A stretch of DNA of 64,000 nucleotides from Imbricaverruca yamaguchii (GCA_034440575.1 JAOTOL010001615.1:2489501-2553500), one strand, 5' to 3'. Numbered from the stretch's first letter, positions 12,196-25,035 are shown. Numbers and translations: made by a program. The notes: a model not told the origin generated them from the sequence alone.

Positions 12196-13198
12196 CCCGC
12201 GCACGTCCGGGGGGGAGATATCTGCCCCCTCCGGTTTTTCCTCATTTGCCGCCAAACTAATCGGGTTAGCAAAGCCAAACCTCGCATAGCTGTTCATTGG
12301 TCTTTTCCGCATATCCTCATACACATTTAATCCTGGGTCATCTCAGGTCAGATCACCAGGTCAGGCGAAGTGACCCAACTACATTCGGAGTTCTAGGTGG
12401 CATAACTTCCACAATAATTGGGCGATTGATTTCAAACTCATAGCATGCTATGATCTCATCAGGGACCATAATATGTATCTTGGGTTTTTTCGTAGCATTG
12501 ACCTTAGGTCAGGTCGCTACCATGCCTTCCCCATTATAGGGCTATGGTAAAATATACAAATGTTTCCTGGTTACATGTTTGCGCTCTGAATGATCTCACA
12601 ACGGTTGTGGCATATAGATGGAAGCTATGCTCAATCTTACCGCTGACATTTTTGCTCAGTGACCTCACCAAGGTCTCTGAGGTCACCTGAGATCACTACA
12701 CATGTATGCGCATTACATCGCACTGCATTGAGCTAGAAGGCTGAAATTGCCGTCATTGTGATCGTATCGTCAAGACGTGTCGATTGATACATCACATGAC
12801 CTCCCTAGGCTTTGACCTGAGGTCATGACTTCATGACTTTGACCTGAGTTTCGGTTGACCTGACCTTAAATTACACCGCCTATTGTCGGTAGTGCATTTC
12901 AAGGACTGCCGAATAGTGTCCACCGTTTTTAAAAAAATATCTGTTACAGTTCCTGAGATATGTGTTAATATCTGAGTCCCACCTGATCTGGTCGAATTTG
13001 ACTTATGATGACCCAGTGATCTGACTGTTGACCTGAGCGAAAAAAATGGCCGAAGCACTTTCGATGGAGCCCGTCACCAGCTATCCAACGCCATTTTCCG
13101 TTTGTCGCTACCTAGCATAGTTCTAGAGATCTTAGTGGGTGCAGACATCTGACCCTCCTGACATGCGAAGTTGGCGCGGACCTCCGGATGTGCGAGTG
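12196..13198. mobile_element. piggyBac-like MITE flanked by TTAA
   Basis: TTAA stands at both ends (12192-12195 and 13199-13202). The left end reads CCCGCGCACGTCCGG and the right end, inverted, reads CACTCGCACATCCGG, matching at 12 of 15 positions. TTAA target sites and short C-rich ends are typical of piggyBac-group transposons. The 1.0-kb interior has no transposase, so the element would need one in trans. The interior is rich in AGGTCA-type hexamers. Confidence 0.65.
12333..13045. promoter_or_regulatory. Cluster of AGGTCA/TGACCT hexamers
   Basis: By eye I count about 16 copies of RGGTCA or its complement in about 710 bp, where about one would be expected by chance. AGGTCA is the half-site bound by nuclear receptors. 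Six lie within 12796-12868, in several orientations and spacings. Function is not shown. They may simply be traces of a decayed short tandem repeat inside the MITE. Confidence 0.4.
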
Positions 13199-13204
13199 TT
13201 AAAA

Positions 13205-13565
13205 ACCACAGCATATCTCGCTTTGATAAGCTTCTTCGTACATCTTTCCAACTACCGGATTATCTGTCTCTGCTCTTCGTTTACGTCGTAAAGTAATCGT
13301 CCGATATCATTAATTTATTCCGAACGTTTCGGTGTACTTTCACCAGTTTGAAAATGCTATTTCGGCATTCATCTAGCTATCACAGTTCACATGAATCCGC
13401 AACAAAAATTAAAAAATGGTCAGATGTAAATCATTTTAGAGTAAAAAATCAAGCATATTGTTGTCACATGCATTTCTGGAAAGAAATGCTAATCTAGTTT
13501 TACATTTCGAAAACATACGTGACGCACATACCATACACTGTATAACTATTCACCGGATGGAATTA
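13205..13565. other. No gene recognised
   Basis: AT-rich sequence between the MITE and the Penelope-like element, with short frames only. Confidence 0.4.
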
Positions 13566-13573
13566 TTGCAGAA

Positions 13574-13985
13574 TTAAAGCGTTAAGCATGATAGTGCTTG
13601 CACGTTCAGGATTGGTTCTTGTTCCCAGTTTAAAATTGCCCTGAAAACTGTGAAACGTCGCTTGTCCGATGTTCCTCTAAGGATTGCAGTGTTTGGTGTC
13701 AGATCTGTTCGTGTTAGTCGCTCTTTGTGTTCTTGGAGCATGTGCTGCGATGGTGCTCCCTCCTGTAGGTGCATTATGAAACGGAGAGATAGGGTAGTTG
13801 TGCCGATGTAATCTATGCGGCGAAGCTGACAATCTTCGTGAGGGCATTATACAGTGTAAAATAATTGATCATGTAGCCTGGAAATTCACAGTTAATGGAA
13901 TTGTGCTATTTCATCCTTGTCTTAGGTGTTTTACCATTTTGCCACATGTGTGGGCAGTCTTTATACACATGACTGCTAAATAATG
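13574..13985 (-). pseudogene. Penelope GIY-YIG endonuclease domain
   Basis: Minus-strand reading gives a cysteine pair (CPHEDC), then DYIGTTT (the YIG half of the motif), then MHLQEGAPSQHMLQEH and TPNTAILRG. This order matches the C-terminal nuclease of Penelope-like elements, which nicks DNA to prime insertion. A stop and a frame change lie between the cysteine pair and the HLQEG part. Confidence 0.7.
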
Positions 13986-14147
13986 TAAAATGCATGTGAC
14001 TGAAATGAGGCATTCTGCTTTTGTAATCCTTCAGTGGGGATCCTTTCTTTTCTTCCAATCTTTCACTATTCCCAAGCAGCTTCTTTCTTCATCCAGACAG
14101 TTAATGGTGAAGTAATTTTAGGACACTGGCATTATACTTCGTAGATT

Positions 14148-15371
14148 TTATTGGTACGCTGAAGCTGGCTGTTGCTGTTGGCTGGGTTGTTTTTCATTAC
14201 TACCGATGTTCTTGCTCTTGTAGTGTATGCAGAGTTGTATCTTGTCAGACTTGTCGGTTGGTTTGGCATTTTGCTTTACGATGTGTTGGATGATGCGCTT
14301 GTCGACTTTGCATGCTGTGAACATTTGGTTGCGGTATTTCACATTGGATGTTCGGTTTCTGATAGGTGGCAGCGCCTTGTTGACATAGGTGCTGATCACG
14401 TTGTCAATTATGGTATTGCTGAAACCGTTGTTGACTATAATTTGTTTTGACCGTGACGATTCGGCATGGATAGACTGCCAGGCTGAGCAGTAATTGGGGG
14501 CCCGTCTCACGAGTGCCCTGACTACGCTTAGCTTGTAGCTGTCGGGACATTCGCTGTTGGCATTCAGGCATTGGCCTACAATAGTTTTCTTCCAATGTAC
14601 TTCTGTCTAAGTGTGCCGTCTGTACAATTGCTGTCAATATCGAGAAAGCTGATTCGGTTGGAGTTGCTGACTTCGGTGGTAAAATTGAATACAGACTCAG
14701 ACTTCAGTGCGCTTTGAAGTTGACAAAAGTGTGGTTCGCTTCGCACGTCGACGAAAATATCATTGGCATAACGACAATAGATGCTAGGTTCAATGGGTTC
14801 ACTAGGTTTCAAATTAGTTTTGTGTTCTAAGACCTTGTTTTCCAGGTTGCACAAGTTGCTAATATGTATATACATATTAGCAAATAGGCATCCCAAAGGG
14901 GAGCCCATGGGCACTCCTTCAACTTGCCGGTACAGGCTGCCATCAGGTCTCCGAAATGATGCTTCAGTGGTACACATGTGGAGAAGCTTTCCCAGGATTA
15001 GTTTTTGGATCTTCAGAGGAGACAGGATGTGATGTTAGTGGTACGTTGGTGAATGCACTTTCCGTGTACGGTAAGGCCAGAAGTTCTGTTGGTGGGCTGG
15101 TTTTAATAATATCAAGAAACTCGTCGGTAGACTTCAGACTGTACTTTTCCGGCGTGCAAGGCGTTTTGAGTTTATTTAGGGTTTTTGCTGGCTGGTATGT
15201 TGGCGTCGGTATTAGTGATATGATTGGGCGGAGTGGTCGTCCAGATTTGAGCGCTTTTACGGTACCGTAGGTATTTCCTGGGGAAAATTCGCCGGTGATT
15301 TTCTTCAGATTCATATCACCTGTGGCGGCATTTACGGTGTTTATCAACTTGTTGATCTTCGTGCTACCCAA
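14148..15371 (-). pseudogene. Penelope reverse transcriptase
   Basis: Three minus-strand frames (15371-14964, 14977-14576 and 14510-14148) carry successive parts of the RT. They cover the fingers (KALKSGRPLRPIIS), motif A region (ESAFTNVPL, where intact copies have an aspartate), the GVPMGSPLG block, the catalytic box (CRYANDIFVDV) and the thumb with the linker to the nuclease (RRAPNYCSAW). The catalytic YxDD has become YAND. Loss of both metal-binding acids would abolish activity. The frames overlap or nearly abut, so indels rather than introns separate them. Confidence 0.8.
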
Positions 15372-15776
15372 TGCTATTCAAATTTGCATATTCCTGATGT
15401 ATACATACCTTTGGGGATTTGAAACCTAAAATGCCGGGGTTTATTTTATGCTGGCTGTAGAATTCACGAATTTCTAGGCATATTTTATCCACATGATATA
15501 CCTTCAACTCTTTTGAACACCGACCTCACAGGTTTGAATTGCAATGTTTGCATTCCGTCCAGCCACATGCAGGATGTTTAGGGGTCCAGCATCGCGATGA
15601 AGTGATACAGTTGACGAACGGACGATACACGGTAGCGTGAGTGACCCTGTATCTGGTCAAGGAGTTTGTTGAAATTAATACATTTCTTCTTGCTCGGACA
15701 GAGTGATAGTTCATCTAGTGATAAAAGAACTTCTCAGTATGAAAAAGCCAAAGGTGGTTATGGAGCATTTGTTAAG

Positions 15777-18577
15777 GGTATGATGTTTAATGCTCAGAGT
15801 ATCCGTTCCAAATTTGATGAGTTCAAGTGTTATGTTGCTGAGGAGGAACCAGATTTTGTTTACATTACGGAGGCATGGGTCAGTGAAGGGTATTTTGGAG
15901 ATAACTTACAGGACTATGAGATCCAGGGATACAATATGTTTTCATGCAATAGGGGTCCAGCAATGAAAGCGGGTGGTGTAATGCTCTATATGAATAGCTT
16001 ATTCAGTTCTCAAAAAGTAGCAGGTGGGGATAAAAATGTGTCTGTGGAGTCCATTTGGCTTGATGTCACTGTGGGAAAAGGCAACAGCAATACTCTTAGG
16101 ATAGGAGCTTTCTACCGATCAGGAACCCTGCCACATTCTCAGCAACTGGAGCTTGACAAGGTGATTTGTGAGGAAATCAGTAGAAACTTTAAGAGGAAGT
16201 GCCTTATTCTTAGTGACTTTAATCTAAAAGGTTATGAAAATGCTGGTGTTGGCTCCCATCATGCAAAATGTTTAGGAAATGCCTTGAAGAGGACCTGTTC
16301 TTACACCAGTTTGTATCGGAACCTACCAGCCATGGTTCATTCTTGGACCTTGTATTCTCGGATTTAAGTGACTTGGTTCAAGACTTGACTGTAGTCGAAA
16401 CTCTGGGAAGAAGTGACCATAACATAGTTAGATTCAAGGCACATGTAGCGGAAATTATCAAGGATAATTTGGTAAAGGTTCCAAATTTAAACAGAGCAGG
16501 CTTTGACTCCATGAGAGCGGCTTTAAGTGCCATCAGATGGGAAGAAGAATTCTCCAATTTAAATGTCTGTGAAATGTGGCAAAATTTCAAATCTTACTTG
16601 AAGGAAATTCAGATTAGACATGTCCCACAAAAGCAAAGACGCAAAAGAAGGGTAGGAAAGCCAGCATGCCTTACACCAGACTTGATAAAAGCAATTAAGG
16701 CTAAGAAAACGGCATTTAGAGTCTTTAAAGAAGCCTCAAATGTCGTTAATCTGAAGGCGTATCGAAAAGCTAGAGACACTGTGAAGCAAAAAACCAGAGC
16801 AGCAAAGCGAGCAAAAGAACTGGATTTAGCTAGAAACTGTAATGGGGACATTAAAAAATTCTTTAGTTTCTACAAGCTCAGTAAAGTTTTTGGCACAATT
16901 GGTCCACTGGAAGTAAATGGGACTACATTGGGTGAGGATAGTCAGATGGTTGAGGAGCTGAGCAAGCAGTTTAAATCAGTGTTTACGTTGGAAAATATGA
17001 CCAATCTGCCGACCGTACACCATAGTTCAGTGACATGGGATCGGACAAATGATGTTGACTTCATTGATAGTGATGTTGTTTACAATCACATCAGGAAAAT
17101 AAAGCCAAATAAGGCAGCAGGACCTGATGAAATTATGCTAGGGTGTTGCGGGAAACTGAAAAGGAACTGGCATTTCCACTTAGTATAATATGTTGTAGAT
17201 CAGTTTCACATAATGAAATTCCAACCGATTGGAAAAGGGCAAATGTAGTTCCTATTTTCAAGAAAGGAGAAAGAGGGAAAGTTGAAAACTATAGGCCAAT
17301 AAGTCTCACATCCCTAGTCTGCAAGGTACTCGAATCAATTATCAAGCATAGAATAGTTAGTTATCTGGAAGGTAGCAGATTGATTCAAGATACTCAACAT
17401 GGGTTTAGAAAAGGACGATCGTGTCTCACAAACCTCTTGGACATTTTTAACTTCGCCACAGAACAATTTGATCAGGGAAATCAGGTTGATGTAGCATATC
17501 TTGACTTTAGTAAGGCCTTTGACAAGGTACCCCATAAACGGTTAATGATACGGCTTCAGTCCCATGGTATTGCAGGTAGCATCTTAAAATGGATAGAGTT
17601 GTGGCCTTCAGATAGACAGCAAAGAGTGATGCTAAATGGTACAAAGTCATCATGGCAAAATGTTCTTAGTGGAGTCCCCCAGGGGTCAGTACTAGGGCCA
17701 TTACTGTTCATTATATTTGTAAATAACATTGAAAGTGGCCTAAGCAGTAAAGTTTTGAAATTTGCGGATGATTTGAAGGTCTTTAGGGCAATAACAGGTC
17801 AGGATGAGCATATCTCGCTGCAAAAAGACTTAGACGAACTTGTGAAGTGTCCGAAGAATGGCAAATAAAATTTAATTTTGATAAGTGCAAAATCATGCAT
17901 GTAGGTAAGCAGCATATGAAGGCTCCATACTTGATGGATGGCCAAGTGCTATCAGCGACTCAACAGGAGAAGGATTTAGGTGCTATTCTAAACACAAAAC
18001 TGGGGGCATCAGAACAGACCAAGGAAGCCAGGAAGAAGGCACTGAGAATGCTCGGGGCAATAAATAGGAATGTATCATACAGAAGTGAGGAAGTGATCAG
18101 GAAGCTTTACTGTGCATACGTCAGGCCACATTTGGAATATTGCATCCAAGCTTGGTCTCTTAGCTATGAAAAGATTGTTGGCTTTTAGAAAGAGTGCAAA
18201 AGAGGGCTACAACAATGGTTAATGGCATAAGCAACCTGGCATATGAGGAAAGATTGAAGAAATTGAATATGTTTTCACTTATATATAGAAGGCTGAGAGG
18301 AGATCTCATCGAGGTCTTTAAATTTGTCAATGGTCTGGAGAGGGGATACCTTGGGGAAATGTTTGAATTTAACAGAAATGATGCAATTAGAGGTCATAAA
18401 TTCAAAATTAAAGTTAACCACAGCAGAACAAGGTTAAGGCAAACTTTCTTCACCAACAGGGTAGTGGAATACTGGAACCAGCTGCCAGAAAACATCGTCA
18501 GTAGCAGCACATTGAACATCTTTAAAAACAGCATAGACAATCATTATAAGAGTAGAGGGCTTGCTTTTCAGTATTAC

Positions 18578-18589
<12 letters not shown>
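15777..18589 (+). pseudogene. LINE ORF2 (endonuclease-RT), four frameshifts
   Basis: The endonuclease shows NAQSIRSK, YITEAW, GAFYRSG, LSDFNLK and, after a frame change near 16290, LGRSDHN. The reverse transcriptase shows ANVVPIFKKG, NYRPISLTS, HGFRKGRS, YLDFSKAFDKVPH, GVPQGSVLGP and the catalytic FADDLKVF (about 17760), so the metal-binding DD is intact. After another shift near 17855 come the thumb and the C-terminal part (LGAILNTKL, YVRPHLEY, ATTMVNGI, GHKFKIKVNHSRTR). Frame changes lie near 16290, 17150, 17855 and 18190, the last with a stop. Sequence is otherwise well preserved, so insertion was fairly recent. Confidence 0.85.
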
Positions 18590-18974
<385 letters not shown>

Positions 18975-21000
18975 AGGAACTTTAGTAACAATGTTCACGA
19001 ATCCTTTAAAAAGTGGGTAAATATTAACTAAAGACCACTTCTTCCCTTATTATATATACCTACTAAATCTTCTCCATGATGCGTTGCCTTCATGCATGCA
19101 TGATGCAAGAGGGAAATATTTTAGTTTTCTTCGTCATGGTTTGATATATTTTTTCGAAGATGAATTTTTACTCGACATTTTACCCTATATCTAATTAATA
19201 AAATAAGACAAGTAAACTATCCTTCTAGTTCTATCATACTAGTACAGAAACTTCTTTTTATTTTCACCCCTCCGGATCTCAACACACAAGGTCGTGACGT
19301 ATGCGTGACGGTATCGTTCTTTATCCTGCACTTGCTCCGGACGCTCGCGGCGGATCATCCTGTGCTTGTACTGAAATTACGAAGTAAGGTAGGTCCTAGG
19401 TGATACATGTTCACCATTTCATAATATTTGTTTCCTGAAGTTTCCGCTTTCATACGTTTATTTGAACGCTTGGATTTTTTTTGCGTTATTTTTGCCTTTA
19501 CCGTCCCTTGTACTTTTATTTCATTTTTATGTTTGTAGGTAGGTAGGTTGATCTTTATAAGATACTTATCTCTTGTCTTTTAATACCAATAATACCATAA
19601 TATCATGGTCTTCAAAGGAGTCTACCATGTCATTGTGAACTGATATATAAAAGAAGCCACAGAACACAAATTTGAGAAAAAATGTTCACTTGATAAAGCT
19701 GACCTAATGACTTCTCCAATTTTTTTGGGCAAACAACATGCAAACATGATGTTCACCATTTAAAGTCACACCATTTGACATTGCAGCATATGATGCAGGT
19801 TCCTTTGCTAGCATAATGATATTTAGCAGTTGCGTCTAAGTAGAAAAGTGTTGACAGAAAATAGCTTACAGTGAGAATGGTGTTGACATCTGATATCAGT
19901 GGTTTTTAAAGGGTTTTAAAGGACTATTGTAGCCATATCTTAGAAACCATGCTGTGTAAGATGCAGGTGACATGAACTTGTTGGTATATATCTGCATATC
20001 TTGGCATAACACACATGAAAGTGCTATATAATGTGCAAGTGATATGCATATCCATTTTCTGGTCTTAGTTCCATTTTTGCAATCAGAACCAGAATATTTG
20101 TATTCATATATTTTGCTGAATGGAAAACTGTTGTTTATGGTGTATTTTTCAAACATATGTTAACCATATACCATATTGCACGGTCATGATTCACATATCC
20201 TACAGCACTATGCATGTTCATCAAATTCCCACAACTCAAAGTGCTTTTGCCTTCCCTAATCCCACCTACCCATGCCTTGTTACTGCACAAGACTTGTTTT
20301 GGTATCTACTGGGATACCACAATGGTATTGGTAACAGATACCAAATTGATATCTACTGTAAGCCTAATTGCATCATAGTAAATATGGCATCAAAGCCATA
20401 TCAAGGTAATTGAAAGATAACCAACTGTATGGTATCACCCCATTCATTTTCTAATATGTCCCATTTTTCTTAAACTTTCCTTCACTTTTTCTAGCCATGA
20501 CCTTCTCAGCATTTCTTGGTTTAATACTCAGTTTTCAAATGGCTGCATACAAAAGCATTTCCCGCTGTTGCATTGGCAAACAATGAACTCTTTTGCTAAT
20601 AATATGACAATATTTATGATGTATTTTTATAAGAAGTTCACCCAATCAACACTGCTTTTGTTTAAATTAATGACCTCATCTTTTACCACTAATTAGTTTA
20701 GCTCATCACATAATTTCTGCCAAGATATCTTGAGTGAATAACACACAGACAATATGTATTTTGTCATTTCTACCTTTCCACAGTTTTTGCAAAATATGCC
20801 ATTGAACACTTTCCTAGTGTGTATAAATTGTTGTGTTGAAAAGTATCAATGTGTAAGTATGCATTGAAAACCATATATTTTCTTCCATTCTGCACCAAAT
20901 CCCTTTCCTGAAAAATTGGGTGTAAAATATTTATATTTTATTAACATAACAATAATTGACTTTTTGTTCAGCTTGTTATTACCTTTGCAACATCTCTGTA
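18975..21000. other. AT-rich sequence without recognised genes
   Basis: Long AT-rich stretch with many short frames and no domain. A patch at 19280-19395 is more GC-rich and ends in GAAGTAAGG, a possible donor of a distant 5' UTR exon. The evidence is weak. Confidence 0.35.
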
Positions 21001-21066
21001 TGGGCACAAAATGACCCTGGTAGTCGACACACCCCTAAGCTCAAATTCATCAGCATCATCATCAAC
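21001..21066 (+). repeat. Short interspersed repeat with (ATC)n tail
   Basis: This copy reads GGGCACAAAATGACCCTGG, then GACACACCCCTAAGCTC and ends in CATCATCATC. Related copies lie at 25434, 33040, 41367, 44197, 55499 and 55682. Each carries a CGCCCCTAAGCCC-like block, and most end in a short tandem repeat (CATC or CAAT units). It looks like the 3' end of a SINE. Confidence 0.55.
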
Positions 21067-21347
21067 ATCTCTGTATGGATTGTATATGAGGACCTTGCAT
21101 AGCTAAACATTTCCATTGAGAAAGGATGGCCTGACACCATCTGATATACATGAGGAGGCTTAAAGCCCTGTGTACAATATTTTTCCAGTAATCTTTGGAA
21201 CTAATGCATGGTACCGTTGCCATCCAAAAAGTTATGAATGATGTTCACATCCTCTCTGTTTAGTTCATTATTGAAAATAGGTTGCACACCTACCCATATC
21301 AACATGTTATGGCAAATCACATGCAACATGATGACAGATCGGGTGCC

Positions 21348-21510
21348 GGGGACGAGTAGTCTAGGGATAAGGTGCTCGCCTCACAATCGAAAAGTCGCGG
21401 GTTCGAGTCTCACCTTTCGCTACTCTTCGCCCGCGACCGATCGACGTGAGAGATTGGCGATCCTACGTGACTCAACGGTCGACGTGTCGTAAAAAAGCAA
21501 CAACAACAGC
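21348..21510 (+). mobile_element. tRNA-derived SINE, family 1
   Basis: The head has a tRNA-like A box (GTAGTCTAGGGATAAGG) and B box (GGGTTCGAGTCT), the RNA polymerase III promoter. The body reads CGCGACCGATCGACGTGAG...GATTGGCG...CGACGTGTCGTAAA and ends in CAACAACAAC. Other copies are at 25546-25706 and 55129-55292. It is not a functional tRNA gene because the acceptor stem does not close. Confidence 0.8.
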
Positions 21511-22194
21511 AAATTGGATGCCGTTTCGCCAGTGCGACTTCTCTGGGCGAAAATGAATGATTTCGTGTAAATTTTTTAGATTTTTTCTTCCATGCATGCC
21601 ATGTTTTTGGTATGGAAGAAATGTTAAAACTTCTCATTCCGGTCATATTTTTCTTGTACTTAATGAATGTGGTCCGTTATCGTACCCGCACATGTCGCTG
21701 GGTTAATTCCATTACGTGTCTCCGTCAAGTCAAATGACATGTCCACCGTGGAACTTGTTGGTCGGCTGGCCCAATGGCGGTTTAAAGCGGATGCCCCGCT
21801 GAATAGTTGTGTGAGTTGCGCTAAACGTAAAAGCTGTGAGACAAAATGCGCTGACCCTTCGTGCCACCCATCCTTTTTCGACGATGCTGCTTTGTGCATT
21901 TAAGCGTGAGATGCTAGCACGATATTCGCAAACGAACACATTTTCGGCACTGGTGCATTCAATCTTGGCTGAACCGTGTGGGCCTTTCATCCAGAAATAG
22001 ACTGCACTATTGCCGAGATGTTCTACTTCTGTTGAATAAAGTGAAATGCATCTTTAAGTTGAATGTGCTATGCAAAAGTGCTTAATTCAGGTGTACTTTT
22101 CCTGAGGTTCCTGCACTTTTGCGGAAATTGAACAAACTAGGGTCAAGCCTTAACACTGCTTTGGTACTGCCCTGGAGTCCCAGTTGTCATAAAG

Positions 22195-22372
22195 GCGCGG
22201 GGATGGCTGAGTGGTTAAGGTGTTGGGCTCTGGGTACCAAATGTCCTGGGTTCGACACTAGCGCTGCTTGGGACATTTCCCAATCCCGCGGCCCATCGGT
22301 GAAACAGTGTGTGCGGCACCATTATCCGTGAATGTGCATAAAGTGCGTCGTGAACCACCCAATAAGCAAACA
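22195..22372 (+). mobile_element. tRNA-derived SINE, family 2 (Ser/Leu-like head)
   Basis: The head GGGATGGCTGAGTGGTTAAGG looks like a class II tRNA (Ser/Leu type), followed by a B box GGGTTCGACAC. The body ends with GTGCATAAAGTGCGTCGTGA. A second copy lies at 23132-23302 inside the COX6C intron. The pair flank COX6C exon 1 in the same orientation. Confidence 0.75.
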
Positions 22373-22592
22373 CTTGTCACAGATGCGGACGTGTTTGCTC
22401 TCCATTTTTCTCATCCCTGTGCCTGCAGCCCTGGAACCATATACCCAGTCTTCTATCCTCTCTAGTTTAGTGCTCCCATTGGCGCCTTGTACTGGTGTAG
22501 CTATTTTTGTGTTATTCCTGTTCTTCTATACACACTTATATGCACACCGCACATCGGCGCAAGGGATTCTACTACGACTGCCTACTCCATAG

Positions 22593-23972
22593 ATGTCGCT
22601 GCCGAAGCCGCAGTTGCGTGGACTGCTCCAGAGCTCCATCAAGCGGAACCTGGCAATGACGGCGGGCGTGTGCACGGTCACCGTCTCCGCCTATTACGTA
22701 CTGGTGAACCAGCAGCGCAAACAGAATTATGCCGCCTTTTACAAGTGAGTTGTCGGCCAGCTGTTTTTCGACTTTAGGCTCTAGATGCTGTTGTCTACAG
22801 AAATCCAGAGCCTCTGCTGAGGAATTTTGACATGGATGGGGGACATCCATCGGCGAATGCGGGGCCGCTATGCGAGTCGACCAGACTCGCATAGCAGAAT
22901 AAATGGCTTAAAGAAGAAACTTCAAGAAATGCTCAAGCAATAGAGAATGGTTGCTCCTGGGGACACTGCCCCTCCCCCAGTAAAATGTCAGGTGGCATTC
23001 CGATACCTGGATAAATTAATAAAGGATTGTTTTGTCATAGTGTCAGTCAGTTAACTTATATTCTGGCCGTAGAGTGGAAAGTCAGTAAAAGATACAGTAT
23101 TTGAATACTTGTCGAGAAATGTGGTGAGTATGGGGCGGGATGGCTGAGCGGTTCGGGTGTTAAGCTCTGGCTACCAAGGTCCCGGGTTTAACACTCACAC
23201 CACTCGGGACATTTCCATATCCCGCGGCTCACCGGCGGAACAGTGTCGGCGGCGCCATTAGCTGTAATCGTGCATAAAGTGCGTCGTGAACTGCCCCACA
23301 AAAATATGGTGAGTATGCTAGCATGTATTAGTCATGAAGTCTACACTACTTGTGAAACATGTTTTGTTCCAATATCAGTATGTTGTGTACATCAAACAGC
23401 AATTAAGAAACAATGAATACATCCTTTCAACCGAGGTGAGTTATTTAGTGACAGTGGCAATATCATCGGAGAACACAAGCACAGCAAACGGCAGCTTCCG
23501 GGCTTGGAATGTCGTTTTAAGCATTTCGCTGGAATAATTGCATTGTCTGTGATGGTCTGGAACTTCGAAATAGTTTTGTCTCGCATGGATTATGACAGTT
23601 ATATCATCGTGAAGTTGTCCAAAAAGGAGTGTTTTTTTTTCAACGTGTAAAATGGTTAAGAAATGTTCTGGTTTCTTCAAACTGTGGCCAATGAGGAACA
23701 TTGTACAGACTACATCGCACAAATTGTCACTCATTAGATCTTGCGCGCCGCATCACGACTGCAGTCGATGGCCCCAAGCTCCAATAACCAACCATTAAGA
23801 GCGATTGGTGGACCGTCGAGCTACTTACCCTCTGTGTCATATCCGCTCTCATGTTTGGTTGTACGATGAATCTGGACCGTACCGTTCTGTGTGCAGGAAC
23901 TACGATGCGGACGCCGAATTCCAGAGGATGCGGAAGTTGAATCTGTTCCAGTCGTGCGCCGCCGAGGATTAG
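22593..23972 (+). CDS. COX6C: Cytochrome c oxidase subunit 6C (two coding exons)
   Basis: Exon 1 is 22593-22744 and exon 2 is 23897-23972. The donor is AA|GTGAGT and the acceptor GTGTGCAG|GA; the intron splits a lysine codon (phase 2). The joined frame encodes 75 residues, the usual length of this subunit. Family features are the basic LRGLLQSSIKRNL start, one transmembrane helix (about residues 18-34, TAGVCTVTVSAYYVLV), and the matrix/IMS tail YKNYDADAEFQRMRK ending FQSCAAED. The protein is a small nuclear-encoded subunit of respiratory complex IV in the inner mitochondrial membrane. An AG immediately before the ATG (CTCCATAG) suggests a 5' UTR intron. The intron holds a SINE. I saw no AATAAA within the next 300 bases. 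Confidence 0.93.
23132..23302 (+). mobile_element. tRNA-derived SINE, family 2, in COX6C intron
   Basis: Same head (GGGATGGCTGAGCGG) and 3' end (GTGCATAAAGTGCGTCGTGA) as the copy at 22195-22372, with about 15-20% differences by eye. Lies in the sense orientation in the COX6C intron. Confidence 0.75.
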
Positions 23973-23999
23973 CGACAGCTGGCTTACATGTGAGGGCGC

Positions 24000-25035
24000 C
24001 ATTTGACAGACTTCCGCCACGAGTAGTTGCTGCATTTAATGGCTTATATGTCAGTAGGTTCGTACTTATTGCACGATGTAGGCGTGATACATGCCGGCTC
24101 ATGCTGTTTTTAGTGCAAATTTTTGTTTTGTTTCTTTTGGCATCACACGAGATGATGATGTATAATATGTGGACCGTCTGAGTTTGGTTATTTCATAGGC
24201 ACGTTATCATGGATGGACAGCCCTGCAAGCAATTCAAAACGTTCCATTATCCATGTGTTTCTTCTGTTTTCAGGTTCCTCATCGTGTGTCGGGAGCGAAT
24301 GTGGATGTGTTGTGTCGGTGAGGTGGTAATGTTCGTATGATGTGAGTAACATGAATCCAATAGATTATGGCCCGCGCCATGATGCTATATCTGTGTCGCT
24401 TGGACGTAGCGGAGTGGATGGCGCCGTGGATGGCGCCGTGGCGACCGCGTGCGAATATGAACCACCTACCAGCTCAATCAACCACCTACCTGCCTTCAAG
24501 GCATACTACTCGGCAGGTGAATGTCGATGTATTTGCTGATATTTAGAGTACAATATTCCTCAGTAATTGAGTGGTCGTCGCTACACGCACTTAGACCATG
24601 AACTCCTGCAATCGGTGATGCGAGAGATACACCAGAATTTTCGTTAATTTGGTTGCGGGCGTGGGCGAACACTAAGCGAGTCAATTCCCGCGTATATATG
24701 AAAATAATGCATGAGTGCTCCGAACTGACACGATACTGCCCATTTCGGTCGTCGTCACTTGGTGCATTAATGCAATTTTATTCAAGTGTCGTGAGTGCAG
24801 TTGATATAGTGTCATCATGTTTATATCCGAAAACCTGAGCTAGTCAGTTTTTCGGATATAAACAATATTTGTAACAGCAATGGGTTATGTGCTGGTAACC
24901 ACGTATCGCTCGATGCCCCACATGTAGGTGTCGCAATATCCGCTGCAACGGTATTCTACCCAATTGTGTGCTTGCAGTACCGAAGCGGGGAGCGCGGGTA
25001 GGATGGTCTAAAGGGGGAAAACCAGTGCTAGAGGG
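24000..25035. other. No gene recognised
   Basis: Downstream of COX6C. There are a short tandem duplication of GTGGATGGCGCC (24414-24439) and a duplicated ACCACCTACC (24460-24490). Otherwise only short frames. Confidence 0.4.

Larger units (their letters stand above)
13570..15700 (-). mobile_element. Penelope-like retroelement (RT + GIY-YIG endonuclease), broken
   Basis: Read on the minus strand, the order is a Penelope-type reverse transcriptase followed by a GIY-YIG endonuclease, the diagnostic layout of canonical Penelope-like elements. RT blocks include SGRPLRPIIS, TYQPAKTLNKL, AFTNVPL, GVPMGSPLG and CRYANDIF. The endonuclease part shows CPHEDC, DYIGTTT, MHLQEGAPSQHM and TPNTAIL. Several frameshifts and the YAND catalytic site show it is dead. 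Its upstream end at about 15700 meets the LINE that runs in the other direction. Confidence 0.85.

Noticed and set aside
22572..22892. 106-residue minus frame over COX6C exon 1
   Set aside because: Shadow of the plus-strand COX6C exon.
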